A stretch of DNA of 64,000 bases, taken from the NCBI GenBank assembly GCA_015179125.1, contig WHVA01000012.1, positions 62,001-126,000 on the forward strand, in the 5' to 3' direction. The DNA comes from Gautieria morchelliformis (lineage: Eukaryota > Basidiomycota > Agaricomycetes > Gomphales > Gomphaceae). The position numbers and the translations under genes are program-made. The notes under the pieces were generated by a model. The model saw nothing but the letters and a program-made list of their open reading frames with translations, ran no database searches and had not been told where the DNA came from. This document shows, piece after piece, positions 1 through 11,084 of the stretch. Position 1 is the first letter of the stretch. Each line of letters starts with the position of its first letter.

Positions 1-122
1 CGAGAACTGAAAACCGATTCGTTGAGCGGGGCATGTCTTTCACCGCTGACTGGCCTAAAAACCCTTTCCTTCCTCTTGGACAGGGGCTTCCACCTTCTCT
101 TTGCGATCCTCTATCGCCGCTG

Positions 123-1594
123 CTACAGATTTAGAGACAATTGCTGCAATGTCTGCCTCTGTGAGGTTTGCCGGATTCGTGGCTTGCGAGGTTCAGGACA
201 GTCTGGTGAAATGTGACCAGGTCTCTTACAGTTGTAGCAGGTTCGTGTTTCGGTGCGGCGGCGGGATGAGTCAATGTCCATAGGTGTCGCGTTACTGGGT
301 GATGCTGTGGCAACAGGAGCCATAGCAGGAGTGTGGAGTGGTCGGGCAGGAGGAGGGCAATTAGGGACATGAGGTGTCTGTGCCTTCCTGACCTCTAACA
401 GACGGTGATGTCAGGGTTCACGCATTTCCTTCCACAAGTTTCTATTTCCTTCCATGAGTTTCCGTTACCTTCCGTCAGTTTCCATAACCTTCCGTCACAT
501 TCCGTCACATGTCACATTCTGTCACCTTCTGTCACATGTCACCTTCTGTCACATTCCGTCACATGTCACATTCCGTCACCTTCCGTAACCTTCTACAAGT
601 TTCCGTCTCCCCTATTATGTAAGCCTTGCCAGCGCTATAAGACTGTAGCCCGTGTGGTGGCGTTTCCTCAGCTTGATCTCTGACGATACCCACTACACAG
701 GCAAGTCCCCATGTATCTATCGTTGGTAGAGTTATAAACTGAGGATACCCACTACACAGTTGGTCATTGTCCTAGTATCGGCTCTTATCTCCTTGAGTAT
801 CTTTGGTTGTGGCTTCGTCATTAGTGTTGCCCTCACAGGTGATGATTGCGGTCAATCTGACAGGCTGCTTCCTTCCAGGCTTTGAGGTTGGATGGAAGAA
901 AGGGCTGGGCGTGGATCTTGTCAAGGATACCTGCTGGAAGGCCACGAGCATAGGCATCCTCGAGTGCCTCATCATTAAAGCCTGTCCTGCCTGCCAGGAT
1001 CTCAAATTGAGCCGTGTATTCATCTGCCGACATTCCTGACGCCATCCTAAGGTCATGCAGCTTAGTGCGAGCCGTTCTGGCACGATCTGGGTCACCAAAG
1101 GCCTCCTCCACACGTTTAATAAACCCCTCCAGAGTGGATATAGAGGAGGTGCCATCAATGACAGCCTGTGTCTCGTTGTGTGCCCATATCTCCGCAGAGC
1201 CTCCCGTCATGAAGGAAAGAGCGTATAGGATCTTTGTGCGTTCATCTGGGAAGGATGCTGGCTGGACAGCGATGGACAACTTGATAGACCTGATAAACCC
1301 TTCAGTCTCTGCACGGTCTCCATTGAACTTCTCCAGTTCTGCTGCTTTGATAGAGCGAGTAGATGGAGGGACACTGTGAGGTACTGAGGGCGCAAGGGCT
1401 TGAGCAGCAGCAACAGCAGCGTTGGTGGCAGCATTGGCTAAGTGGTCGTGAACGTTAGCAATCTGATTGTGCAGTTCCTGATTCTGCAGTTGAAGTTGCT
1501 GCAACTGCTGTGCTTGGCTGGAAAGGAGGCCTCGAAGAAATGGCCCATGGTCACCCAGGGTGTCCCAGTATGCGTCTGGGAGTTGGTCTGCCAT
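123..1594 (-). pseudogene. GyG gag, split by a solo LTR
   Basis: Capsid/nucleocapsid precursor of a gypsy element. The most likely start is the ATG at 1594, about 60 nt inside the LTR end; upstream in-frame codons run into the LTR. Visible parts are a Q/L-rich N-terminal coiled-coil-like stretch, a Retrotrans_gag-like domain, then, beyond the inserted LTR, a CCHC knuckle CYNCKRPGHISPDC near 220-260. The frame runs 1594 to 843, is interrupted by the LTR at 409-837 plus one copy of GGTGA, and resumes at 403 in the same frame. Removing the insertion leaves an open frame to the stop at 123, so the gag was intact when the solo LTR landed. Confidence 0.85.
409..837 (+). repeat. Solo LTR of GyG, inserted in GyG gag
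   Basis: A 429-bp LTR beginning TGTCAGGG and ending CCCTCACA, flanked by the 5-bp duplication GGTGA (404-408 and 838-842). It is the same family as the 5' LTR at 1655-1977 but in the opposite orientation, so the two form an inverted repeat. This copy is longer because of extra short units built on CCTTCCGTCACATT and an extra segment near 700-740. No internal region is present, so it is a solo LTR left by LTR-LTR recombination. Confidence 0.93.
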
Positions 1595-1654
1595 AGGCTG
1601 AGATGAAGGCTGGTTAAGAAAAGTATGTGGGGTCGTCCTATGAGCTTGATCTTC

Positions 1655-1977
1655 TGTGAGGGCAACACTAATGACGAAGCCACAACCAAAGATACTCAAG
1701 GAGATAAGAGCTGATACTAGGACAATGACCAACTGTGTAGTGGGTATCCTCAGAGATCAAGCTGAGGAAACGCCACCACACGGGCTACAGTCTTATAGCG
1801 CTGGCAAGGCTTACATAATAGGGGAGATGGAAACTTGTAGAAGGTTACGGAAGGTGACATGTGACAGAATGTGACATGTGACAGAAGGTGACGGAAGGTT
1901 ATGGAAACTGACGGAAGGTGACGGAAACTCATGGAAGGAAATAGAAACTTGTGGAAGGAAACGCGTGAACCCTGACA
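1655..1977 (-). repeat. 5' LTR of GyG
   Basis: A 323-bp LTR, minus orientation, with ends TGTCAGGG and CCCTCACA. It contains short tandem units of the type GGAAGGTGACATGTGACAG (1850-1930). It matches the solo copy at 409-837 over most of its length. The first bases of LINE sequence follow at 1978 (CTTTT would be the target duplication; its partner lies outside the window). Confidence 0.9.
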
Positions 1978-4900
1978 CTTTTTCCAGAGCGTCTCTGCCG
2001 CTTCCCAGACCTCTGATCGGCCTAGGGTTTGGCATTCGAACCAGATGTGGTCCATTGTTTCCAGGCCTCCACATTGTTTACAGCTGGCCCTTTCTTCATA
2101 GCCGGGTATGTTTTTCCAGTATACTCCGACCCTTAATCTTCCGTGTAGCAGTTTCCACAGGAAGTCTGCAATGTTTCTCCTTATTGTGGGCAACTTTAAC
2201 GTCTTCCATATTGCCCTTTCTGTTGGGCTTACATCCAGTGTTTCTTATAGCTCCACCTTTGTTTCGGCAAGCTTTTTCCTTCCGGTTTTCGTTACCGGGT
2301 CAATGTTTTTTCCTCTCATTATTAGCTCGTAGGCTAGTTTTTGGGTTAGGCTTTTCAGCCTCGCCCCTTTGAGTTCGTATTCCTCTGGGACGGTCAGGTC
2401 TATTTCGTCGGCTTCGGCTTTATTTGCACCTTCCGAGGCTAGCCTGTCTGCCTCTTCGTTGCCTTCTGTGCCGGCGTGTCCTTTCACCCATTCGAAGGTG
2501 GTGACCGCGCGCCTCTTATTGTCAATTCGTACTTTATTTTCTTGAAGATTTCAGCGTTGTCTACATTGAGCCAAGCCATGTCTTCCCATTTGTTTAATCC
2601 TTCAATTATTCTGGCTGCTGCGTAAGTCGAGTCGGTCTTTATCTTCAGGGGGTCTCCTTTTGGTATCATTTCTAGGGCTTTCAAGATGGCCACTAGTTCT
2701 CCCTTTGGTTCGTTTGTTTTTTACCAGGCACTCTTATGGCCTTTGTGTAATTTTCGTTATCTTGGCAGTATATTCCTGCTCCTGTTCTGGCCGACTCCGT
2801 GTTTGGGTCGAGGCATGATCCATCTGTGTAGACTTCCCATTCCTTTCCTGTTGTGTGGTGCTTTCTATAGGTTGGCTTTGCCTGCCATTCCTCCTTTTTC
2901 TCTTTGTCCAGGAATATCCTTGTTGCATTCTCTGGGTGTTCCCTTTCTGTTATGTCTGGGTTTGCTACGTTTTCACCTGTTTTCGTGAAATGCTTGTATT
3001 TTCTTTTCCTCCCCGTCATGTGGTCTAGCCCGTCCGCATAGGGGGTGCCTTTCTCGGGGTCCCATTTTTCTGGGTAACCTTTGTATAGGTTTTTCGCCAT
3101 ATTCACACAGGCACGGTGGTTGTCGCATTTTCTGTCGGGGGTTATCACCCCTCTTTTTGCCCTTTGTAGGTCTTTTATTGAAATTACGTCGTGGTTCTTT
3201 CTCAGGCATTTTGCTGCCTTCTTATTCCACTTGTAGTTATCGTCCGGCTTGACCACATTGTGCCAGACCGTCATTTTTTCTTTAAGGCCTTTGTCTGTCT
3301 TTCTGGCCTGTATTCTGACGTTGTATGTCTCTGCTGTCTTTAACATCTCTTTTAACGATGTCGGCAGGCTGGAGTGTAACCCTTGCTTGGTCCTCCACAT
3401 TTGCTTCAACCAGCTTATCCTCGATTTGGTGTCTACCTTCGGGACTGCTTTAGGGTTGATATCTCCGAATATGAGTCTGTCTGCAATCCAAGCCCAGTCT
3501 GGGCGTTTTTCTGGTATGGCTAGGTACTTTTGTAGCCACATTATGTGTATTGCGGTGAGCCTCGCTTTTATGTCTGGGATGCCGAGGCCCCCGTCTTCCC
3601 AATTGGCTGTGGCAGCTTTTAGTTCCATCAGCCCTCTTTCGTTCCCATCCCATAGGAAGCTCTTCATATTTTTGGTCATTTCTTTTTCTATGTCTTTGGG
3701 CATGCCGTTTACCGTTGCTAGGAACCAGCTCCTTGACGTGACCATATTAGTTCTTTTCCCCTGAGGGAGGGGTGGCTCTTTGCCCATGTGTCCATTATTG
3801 CTTTTTGTTTGTCTATTATGTCTTTCCATTTATCTTTTATGGAGACTTTGTTTCTGACCCATGACCCGAGGGTTCTCCATCTTTTTTGATTTTTATGTGG
3901 TCGGGCGGTCTTTCGTCTCCCACCATTCTTGTAGTTATGACTTTGTTTCTGAAGTCTTCGCTCCCTATTGGCAACGCCTCTGTTTTATCTAGGTTGAAGA
4001 CTGCCGTGGAGGCGATTTCAAACAAGTGTAATGTTTTCATTACACTTTTGTAGCTGTCTGTAGCTTTCATATATATTATCGCGTCGTCTGCGAACAGTTT
4101 GGCTATGAGTTTTCTTATCCCCTGCGTCAAGTAGCCTTTTAGCTTCTTTGACTTTCTTAATGCGCATGCCAGGGGTTCTATTGATAGGTTGTATAGGATG
4201 CATGACATGGAGTCCCTTGCCTTGCTCCTCTTCTTATTTCTATGGCCGTTGGTATTACTCCGTTTACCATCGCCGCTGTTGCTGCTTTCCCATATAGGGA
4301 TCTTACTAGGTTTATGAAGTGTTCGGGGAATCCGAACTTTCTCAGTATGATCCACATGTATTTGTGGTCAATCTTGTCATAAGCTTTTTCCTGGTCGAGG
4401 CTTAGGATTAGCCCTTCTTCCAGTTCACTTTCTGCGTAAGCTGGCATTATTTCCACCAGACGTGCGTGGTCATACAGGTTTCTCCCCGGGATGGATCTGC
4501 GTGGATCAGGTCTCCCGCCAGTTCCCCGAGCCTGTTTGCCATTACTTTTGTATGGACTTTGTAGTCTGTTTCCAGCAAGGTCACTGGTCTATAGTTTTCT
4601 ATTCTTGTTTTATCTTTTTTTCTTATACAAGAGGTACATGATCCCCTTTGAGTATTCGTCTTCCTCCATTCCGTGTCTCTCAACATCATTGAAGACGGCT
4701 TTTAACAGCTTTGTTATATCGGGGCGCTTTTGTCCGTTGGCTGTTTGTTTTCTTTTTTTGTCTGGCATCCATTGCTTCCAGAACTCGTATGTTATTCCAG
4801 AGTGCCCGGGGCACTTTCCGTTCTGCGTGGCCTTTATTGCCACTCTTATCTCTCTTAGGGTGGTTTCTTTCCCCATCATGTCTGCTTGGCTTTTGGTAAG

Positions 4901-7398
4901 CTTTTTGTCTACCAGCCTTTCCATTTTTTCTACGGCTATTTCTCTTTCTGCCGTCATTACTTGTTTCTTTGTAGTCTCCCATGGTATCTGGAGGCTATCT
5001 CTGTCATTTCTCTTGTGGAGTTTGTTACTCTCCCTTCTTCGTCCTGCAGGCCCAGGATTGTATTGGGTGGCAGCTTTGGTTTGTTTAGTCCGAACCAGTA
5101 TTTTGTGTTTGACTCTCCTTCTTTCAGGAATCTGGCTTCTGCGGACTTTTTGGCCTTTTCTATATTCTCGGCCTCTGCTTTGTCAATCTTTTCTTTTAGG
5201 AAGAGAGCCTCCTCTGTCGCTTTTCTTTGTTCCCCATCTGTTAGGTGTGGGTTTTGGGCCTTTTCCAGCTCCTTCTTTATGTCTTTCTTGAAGCTCTTTT
5301 TTGTAGCTTCTTTTTTCTTTCTTTAGCGCTTTTGCACGTCGATTGCTATTCTTTTTACTTCTCTTTTCAGGACTTTCCACTTTGCTTGTGGGTTGTTCCC
5401 GTTGCTGCAGAGGAGCTTTATCTTTTCTTTATCTCCTTCAGCGTTTGCTTCTTCCTCTAGGTATTTTTTGACCCAGGTGTTGTTTTCACTAGCAGCTTTT
5501 CGACTCTCTTTTGAAAGTCCTTTGCGTTTAGCGTCTGTTCGTCTAATTTCCACATGCCTTCTCCACTGTACGGGAGATTGTCGGCCATTATTTTTGCCAT
5601 AATCAGGCTATGATCGCTTAAGTTGAAGTTTGACTCTATCGTGGCGTTGTATGTCAGTTCCACCATGTCATCAGTCATGTATATTCTGTCTATTCTGGCC
5701 AGCGAGCTTGACCCTTTTTGTGTGAACGTGAAAGTGAGCTCATTTTCGTTTAACAGCCTCCACACGTCTTTTAGTTTTCTTGTTCTCGTCACCCCTTTCA
5801 AGGCTTTGGTGACTCTTTCCCTGTCTTTGTGGGCCAGGCTCCTGTCTATGTCTTTTTCAACACAGTTGAAGTCTCCCAACAGGCAGATTGCTTCTTTTTT
5901 GTTCTTATTCAGGTACCTCTTTATAGTTTCAAAGAAGTCTATTTTCTCTTCGGTGTCATTCGAGGCGTAGACGTTCAACAGGTTTAGCTGTTGGTTGTCC
6001 CCCCATTTCAACTTTAGTATCTGGGCTCTATTTGGCACCAGCGGTTTATGGTCTATAATGACTTCTGCCTTTTCGGCGTTTATCTTTGCCAAGTTTATGG
6101 TGAACAGCGTCCCTAGTTTGTTGGAGTGTTCTCCGTTCACTAGAAACAGGATTCCTGGATTTGCTTTCGAGGCTTCTTCTGCCTCGTTTGTTTTCATTCT
6201 GGCTTCTTGGACTGCTAACACCGCGATTCCCTTTAGCCTCATTATTCTTGCGATTGCGTTCCACTTTGACCTGTGGTTGCTATCATTTTTTCCTTTTGTA
6301 TTCCACGAGGCAATGTGTTACGACTGTTCCGATCAACCATCTCTGCCACCTCCACATATCCTCCACACCACCTCTGACTCTATTCCGACATCTGCAACAT
6401 CCGCAACCCTCTACCTCGACCCCTTGTTCTTTCAGTACCCCTGGCCACCTCCAGATACCGGCCCCCGTACTCAACCCTGAGCACAGCAAGATACCATTTC
6501 CGTGGTTCCGCTTCTTCCGATGCCTATTGTACTTACTCGCCTTGTTCTTTGCCATTGTACTTACCCTACCCTGCACCCCCCTTGTCACCCCATTGTTCCG
6601 CATTAGTTACTTGCCCCGTATGTCTATCCAATTCTCGCACTCTCCGGAACTTGCTTAGTATCATACCATTACCTGTTGTTTCTGCACTTTGTATAAAACC
6701 CCCTCATGTATGTCTCCGTTTCTGCAATCAGATAATCGACTTTGATACGTGATTCCCTTCCCACTGTCTCCTGTTCTTAGCACAGTGAGTTTTGCTAGTC
6801 TTGTCTCCCTCCACTCTCGATCCCCTGTCCTCCGCCTCTTCCGCCTCCTCCGACCTTCGTTCTCCGACCCTCGCCCCTCAACCCTCAGTACTCTGTTCTT
6901 CCTTCCACCATTTCCGATATCCGCAAGTCAATTCCGAAATACCTAGGACGGTAGTTCATCAGGGGCGCAACACATAAGTTGAAGCCGTTGTCCTTTCCAG
7001 TTCCAACCTCCGGGAATTCTGATACGTAACACAATGGTTATACCTCTTTTCTTACCGACTTTAGCTTGTCGGTCTTTCATTCTTTGTTTCAGCCGTGGGT
7101 GGCCATCTTCGCCTGCTCCATCCTCTTCTTCGGACGTTATCAGGTCTTCTACGTGCAGCTCTAGGAAGGGGTTTTATTTGGGCTGTTCGTTTGTCTGGTT
7201 ATTTGCGGGGGGGCTTTGCTCCCGTCTTTCTTCCCCATCTGGCTCTCCTTGCGTCGGAGGCTGGGCGGGTTGTTCGTTTGTCTGGTTATGTGCAGGAGGG
7301 CTTTGCTCCCGTCTTTCTTCTTCGTCCGGCTCTCCTTGCATCAGAGGCTGGGTGTTTTGCGTGGCAGTTGGGTTTCTTACCTGGAAGTAGTCTTCCAA
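1978..7398 (-). pseudogene. LINE ORF2: APE endonuclease / RT / RNase H / zinc-ribbon
   Basis: Replication protein of the LINE, now broken by a stop (7,174), several frameshifts and a solo LTR. In order: an N-terminal segment with two copies of a GEPD-EERREQSPP repeat (7,180-7,350); APE-type endonuclease with IASWN at its start, GDFN (about 5,870) and SDH (about 5,610); RT fragments 4,957-3,837 with motif A EKAYDKIDH, RGARQG and FADD (about 4,085); RNase H with VYTDGS (about 2,830), TDS and HAGTEGNEEAD (about 2,470); zf-RVT cysteines (C..C..H..C) at 2,150-2,040. Excising the LTR at 6,316-7,031 with one CAATG rejoins the endonuclease start in frame. Confidence 0.88.
6316..7031 (+). repeat. Solo LTR of GyA inside LINE ORF2
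   Basis: 716 bp, starting TGTTACGACTG and ending GATACGTAACA, flanked by the 5-bp duplication CAATG (6,311-6,315 and 7,032-7,036). It shares with the other GyA LTRs the TATA-like TTTGTATAAA, the stretch ATGTATGTC..CTGCAATCAGATAATCG, and the end GGCTTCAACTTA (inverse here). The 7-bp CGGAAGG units that are expanded in other copies are present only as a degenerate TTCCGCC-rich tract (6,830-6,900). No internal element sequence is present. Confidence 0.92.
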
Positions 7399-7399
7399 T

Positions 7400-8238
7400 T
7401 GTCATTGCCTCAACCCCTTATCTTTATCTTTGCCGGCCCCTCCCCTTCGCTGGGTCGGGTTTACCGAGCGGGTGCTGCTCTTTTGCGTTTTTGCCCTCAA
7501 GTTGTTTTTTTCCGAGTGACCTTGCTTTTGATGGTCACTCTTACGTTTTATCAGGCCTTTATTTTTTAGGGCTGAGTTTACACTTATTTTGTTGACAGTC
7601 GGTCCTTCTGTCTCAGAACTGAGGGTGGCTTCTCCGATTGCTCGGATGAAGGACCTCCCGTCTGATTCTGTGCCACCCTAAACTGCCCACCGAGGGAGCC
7701 AGGTGGGGCTTTCGAGAGTGAAGTGCCAGATAATTCAGAGCCATGACCGGTACAAGCAACCAAAGTGTGTGTTATAGTTTCATTTGTAATTGAGTTAGTG
7801 GCGGTTATTGTTTTATAGCTATCTCCATGACGTGCCAGGCCACGTGTCAAGCTTCGCTGCCGTGGAGGCTTAAATGACAGCAAGGTTGCCTTGCGGCAAG
7901 TGAGACGTTCAAGGTCGAGATACAGGCCTCCTGCTCTACTTGGGCCTCAGATGTCTACGGCATTGGATGACATCATCGTTTTTCGGTCCCGGTGAGAGGC
8001 TTGGTCATCTCTTTGGGTGTTCTTGTTGTTGTGGGCGTCTTGTTGTCCCTGTTGTTGTTCTTGTTGTTGAGTCCAGCGTTGTTGACTTACGTGCTGGTTG
8101 TTGTTGTCGGGTTATTGTGCTCCTGTCTTGATTTCTTGTCTTGATTTTTTCTTTCAGGACTTAGTTCACACAGTGTGGTTTGAGATGTATACAAAAAATT
8201 ATTATTGTTCGTCTCATAACACTATTATACTTTTGACC
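7400..8238. other. LINE inter-ORF spacer, no gene recognised
   Basis: Between LINE ORF1 and ORF2. On the minus strand it holds CAA/GTT-rich sequence (8,010-8,110) typical of LINE spacers. A 99-codon minus frame (7,584-7,883) has no recognisable domain. The segment 7,590-7,960 differs in composition and could be a further small insertion, but I found no terminal repeats or target duplication to prove it. Confidence 0.4.
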
Positions 8239-9529
8239 CTACTTCTTCTTCTTTGGGTATACTTCTTGTCGCGGGTTAGCCTTGAGGTAGACCTTGATCG
8301 GCCAGTTGTCCGCTTCTTCGGGGAGCAAGTCGCCCATCCACCCGTCTAGAGGCGATATGTATGGTCGGAGGGGGCACTTGATTTCTACATGTCCAACTCC
8401 ATGGCAGCCGGTGCAGTGGGTTCCTGGCCAAATCAGCCATTCTTCCTGTCCTACTTTCCACAGTCTGTCCGACTTCCCTAATGTATCGACGACGGAATCT
8501 TTGCTGCCATCATCTCTCATGACCATCTTCCTTTTAAAGGCCAGTCTGATGTTCCAGACTATTTGGCCACCTTTATCAGTGGATTTCTGGACACTCGGGA
8601 CTTCTGCTTGCCACAAGCCAACATTGTCTTCTATTGCTTGATGGACATCTGTCTCTCTGGTTGTCGTAGGGGCTCTTCCTATTCTGAACCACTGTTCTTC
8701 TTGTAACTCCCATGGGAAGGGGACCAGCAAGATCACCTCCTTGGGGTATTCCCCTCGTACACAAAAGGATCTAAATTCAAAGATGTTATAACTTACGGGC
8801 ACTGCCTCTGGCAAGGTCACCAGTGCCCATACCCTCGAGGTTCTTTCTGCCTCTCTGGGTCTTTTGTTCCCTCTCGGGGTTTTGTACAATCCACCTTTGG
8901 AGAAGTGGGCCGGCACATTGAGCTCCTCTACCGAAACCGGATCACCTTCTTGGATGATTATGTCCGGTTGTTCTTCAGCTAGAAGCTCCATAACCACCCT
9001 CTTTATTTTGCCTGTTATCCCTTTCCTTTCGGCCAGGGGTCCCAGGGTTTTTGCGCCGTATACTGTGGCTAGGCAAAGTCTGTGAGAGACATCTCCCACA
9101 GCCTGTTGCCTTGTTCTTTGTTCGTCATCATTATCCTGCCCAAGTGCTCATAGATCCCATCCGGACTTATGTGATAATCTGCGATGACCTCTGCTGGGAC
9201 GTGTGTTTCCCAGCCATCTGGCGCCGTTTTGGCATGGCCCTTCCCTTTGTTCTCGGGGGGGCGTAACATTGGCTCATCTAGCCAGTCCAAGGCTGATGCC
9301 TGGATGGGGGTCGCTGCTTCTTCTGTAGAGGCAGGGGGGTGTTTTGTGTTGTGGTGACGTTGGATTCCAAGTCCATGTCTGTGGTGGAACTAGGAGTTGT
9401 CACAAAGCTTGAGCTAGATTTTTTGGGCCGGGGCTTTTTGGGGCCGTTGGTCTTGGGGTGTTTGGGTGTCTGTGCCTCTAAGATTTCAACGTCCGAACTT
9501 GGGCGCTTTCTACCTTTCGAGGTGTGCAT
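8239..9529 (-). pseudogene. LINE ORF1, RNA-binding protein with CCHC knuckle
   Basis: Gag-like ORF1 of the LINE, expected to coat the element RNA. It reads from about 9,529 (basic N-terminus, KRPSSD) through a frame change near 9,285 and another near 9,075-9,095, then a 286-codon open stretch to the stop at 8,239. The C-terminal half has the knuckle CTGCHGVGHVEIKC (8,425-8,380) and a lysine-rich end. Two frameshifts make it non-functional. Position upstream of ORF2 and the knuckle support the call; there is no close family name I can give. Confidence 0.75.
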
Positions 9530-10185
9530 CTATACCCCCTTTTATCAGTTTCGTTTCTTTTGTGGTGCTGGGGAACACTCACGTCTAGTTTGTCCATATT
9601 TCTGATCTCTTCTTCTGTTATCTTCTAATGTCTTTGTGTGAACACTTAAAAGAATAACAGGCCCCCCCGGCTAGTGAAGAAATCTGTTTATTTCATTTCA
9701 TGTCTACTATTTATAGTATTCTTTTCTTAGGCTGCTTCTTGCCGTGATCAAGTCCCTCACTCAAAATGTCTGATCTTGCCGGCACGAACAACACGTGTTT
9801 CTTGACTTGTTAGGTCAGTTGTGTATTTTCTTTAGTTTCCGCTCTTGGTTTTGCTAGGGTAGTACGGTGTGTCTCCACTTTGACCACCCCAGCGCCTACC
9901 AGCCAAGGCCTTGCATTTATGGTGACTTCTACGGGCTCTTTATACTGTCCCTACGAAGTCTCGTTCTGAAGGTCCCCCGAAAACTGACCACGCAATGTTG
10001 GCACGGTTCGAGTTTCCCCTACCCGGCGGGCTATCTTCGTGGTCCCTGTGGGTGTCTTTTTGGTGTTTCGCAGGTTGGCCACCCTGGAGGTCATCCGTGG
10101 TGTTCACTCTTGGGCCACGTTGAGGCCCTGCAAGGAGGCGTGGCACTCTTTTGGCCACACCCCCGCCGAGAGGGTGTGGGTGGGT
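9530..10185. other. LINE 5' region, no gene recognised
   Basis: Sequence between LINE ORF1 and the interrupted GyA gag. It contains no convincing ORF. The part at 10,000-10,180 is GC-rich with a short inverted motif (CCCCGCCGAGAGGGTGTGGGTGGG context), consistent with a LINE 5' UTR. The exact LINE 5' end is uncertain by about 10 bp, because the flanking GyA copies both have CCACCC-like sequence there. Confidence 0.4.
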
Positions 10186-11051
10186 GGCGGGTTTTCCGAC
10201 GCGGGCAATTTCATCCTTGATCCAGGATGGCAAGCCCATGTAGAATTGGCGTCGGAGTGTGGCTTCTCCCCACTGGACTCGAGGAGCAAGCTGCTGGAAA
10301 GTGATGATGTATTTAGATATCTTATGAGTGTCTTTCATATGAAGCTTATCGAGTTCATCTTCCGCATCGGCTTCCATATCAAATGGTCCGAAGTTGCTGT
10401 GGAGTTCGAAAATGAAGTTGTGATAATCATCAGCCCAGTCAACGAGGGCGAATGGGTCCATGAGGGCGGGTTCGAAATAGTCGAGAGCCATGCCTCGGAG
10501 ATAGGAAAGGGCATAGTTGACCTTTCGTTCATCGTCGGGAAAGGTGTCAGGACGATCGTGGAAGTTGAGTTGAAGCTGGACCAAAAAAGGCTGGAGCTCT
10601 TGGGGTCAGAACCGTCGAATTGATCCCGTTCACGGACTTTTGTCTTGGGGCGTGGTGGGGCTTGGGCCAGGCACTGGAGTTGGCCGGCTAGCATGGCGAT
10701 AGCTTGTGCAAGATCTGGAACTGGCGCGGGTGGAACTGGGTTGGCGGGAATTGGAGGTGGAGGACCACCGGGGGGACCGCCTGGGGGACCACCTGGAGGT
10801 GGTCCTGGTGGAGGTGGTGGTGGTGGAGCTGGGCGTCGGAATGACGCTGCTGTTTGTTCGCCACTGCTACTCGTCAAGTTTCCGTCGTAGTCGGGATTGT
10901 CATTGGGATTAGCATCGGAAAGCTCATCGTCTGCATGAGAGCTGTTGGAGGGTTCCGCATGCCTTGGTGCTGCGGATCTAAGACTGCTGAAATAAGAGAG
11001 AGCTTTGACAGCTCCTGCTCGAGCTGAAGTAGCTGTGGTACAAGGAGGCAT
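10186..11051 (-). pseudogene. GyA#1 gag, 5' fragment truncated by LINE
   Basis: Gag of a gypsy element, ATG at 11,051 (MPPCTTATSARAGAV). It has a serine-rich N-terminus, a proline/glycine tract PPPPPGPPPGGPPGG (about 10,760-10,830), then the Retrotrans_gag core with LRGMALDYFEPALMDP and the C-terminal part QWGEATLRRQFYMGLPS. One frameshift lies near 10,590. The frame ends at DEIARVG, where similarity to the second copy (44,290-43,380) stops and LINE sequence begins. Confidence 0.85.
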
Positions 11052-11084
11052 AGCGATAGTTATCGGGTGGGAATCAGATAATAC

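Larger units (their letters stand above)
1..1977 (-). mobile_element. GyG: Ty3/gypsy retrotransposon, 5' part (LTR + gag)
   Basis: Minus-strand LTR retrotransposon entering from the left edge. It consists of a 5' LTR (1655-1977), a short leader, and a gag frame that is split by a solo LTR of the same family at 409-837. It was inserted into the C-terminal zinc-ribbon region of a LINE: LINE coding sequence stops at 1978, exactly where the LTR terminus (TGTCAGGG on the minus strand) begins. The pol part would lie left of the window. The family assignment to gypsy rests on the retrotransposon-type gag, the CCHC knuckle and 5-bp target duplications. Confidence 0.85.
1978..10185 (-). mobile_element. 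LINE (non-LTR retrotransposon) with APE, RT, RNase H; decayed
   Basis: Minus-strand two-ORF LINE. The order of parts is GC-rich 5' region (about 10,185-9,530), ORF1 with a CCHC knuckle (9,529-8,239), inter-ORF spacer (8,238-7,400), and ORF2 with APE endonuclease, reverse transcriptase, RNase H and a C-terminal zinc-ribbon (7,398-1,978). This order fits the Tad-type LINEs of fungi; the clade is inference. The 5' junction lies in the gag of a GyA element near 10,185, where GyA gag similarity to the copy at 43.4 kb stops. The 3' end is lost behind the GyG insertion. A solo GyA LTR sits at 6,316-7,031. Confidence 0.85.

Noticed and set aside
405..683. CCGTCACATT-type short repeats as a CRISPR-like array
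   Set aside because: Units are about 10 nt without unique spacers and lie inside an LTR in a eukaryotic genome.
7584..7883. 99-codon minus ORF between LINE ORF1 and ORF2 as a gene
   Set aside because: No domain, no start context, composition unlike the LINE ORFs; treated as spacer or unresolved insertion.
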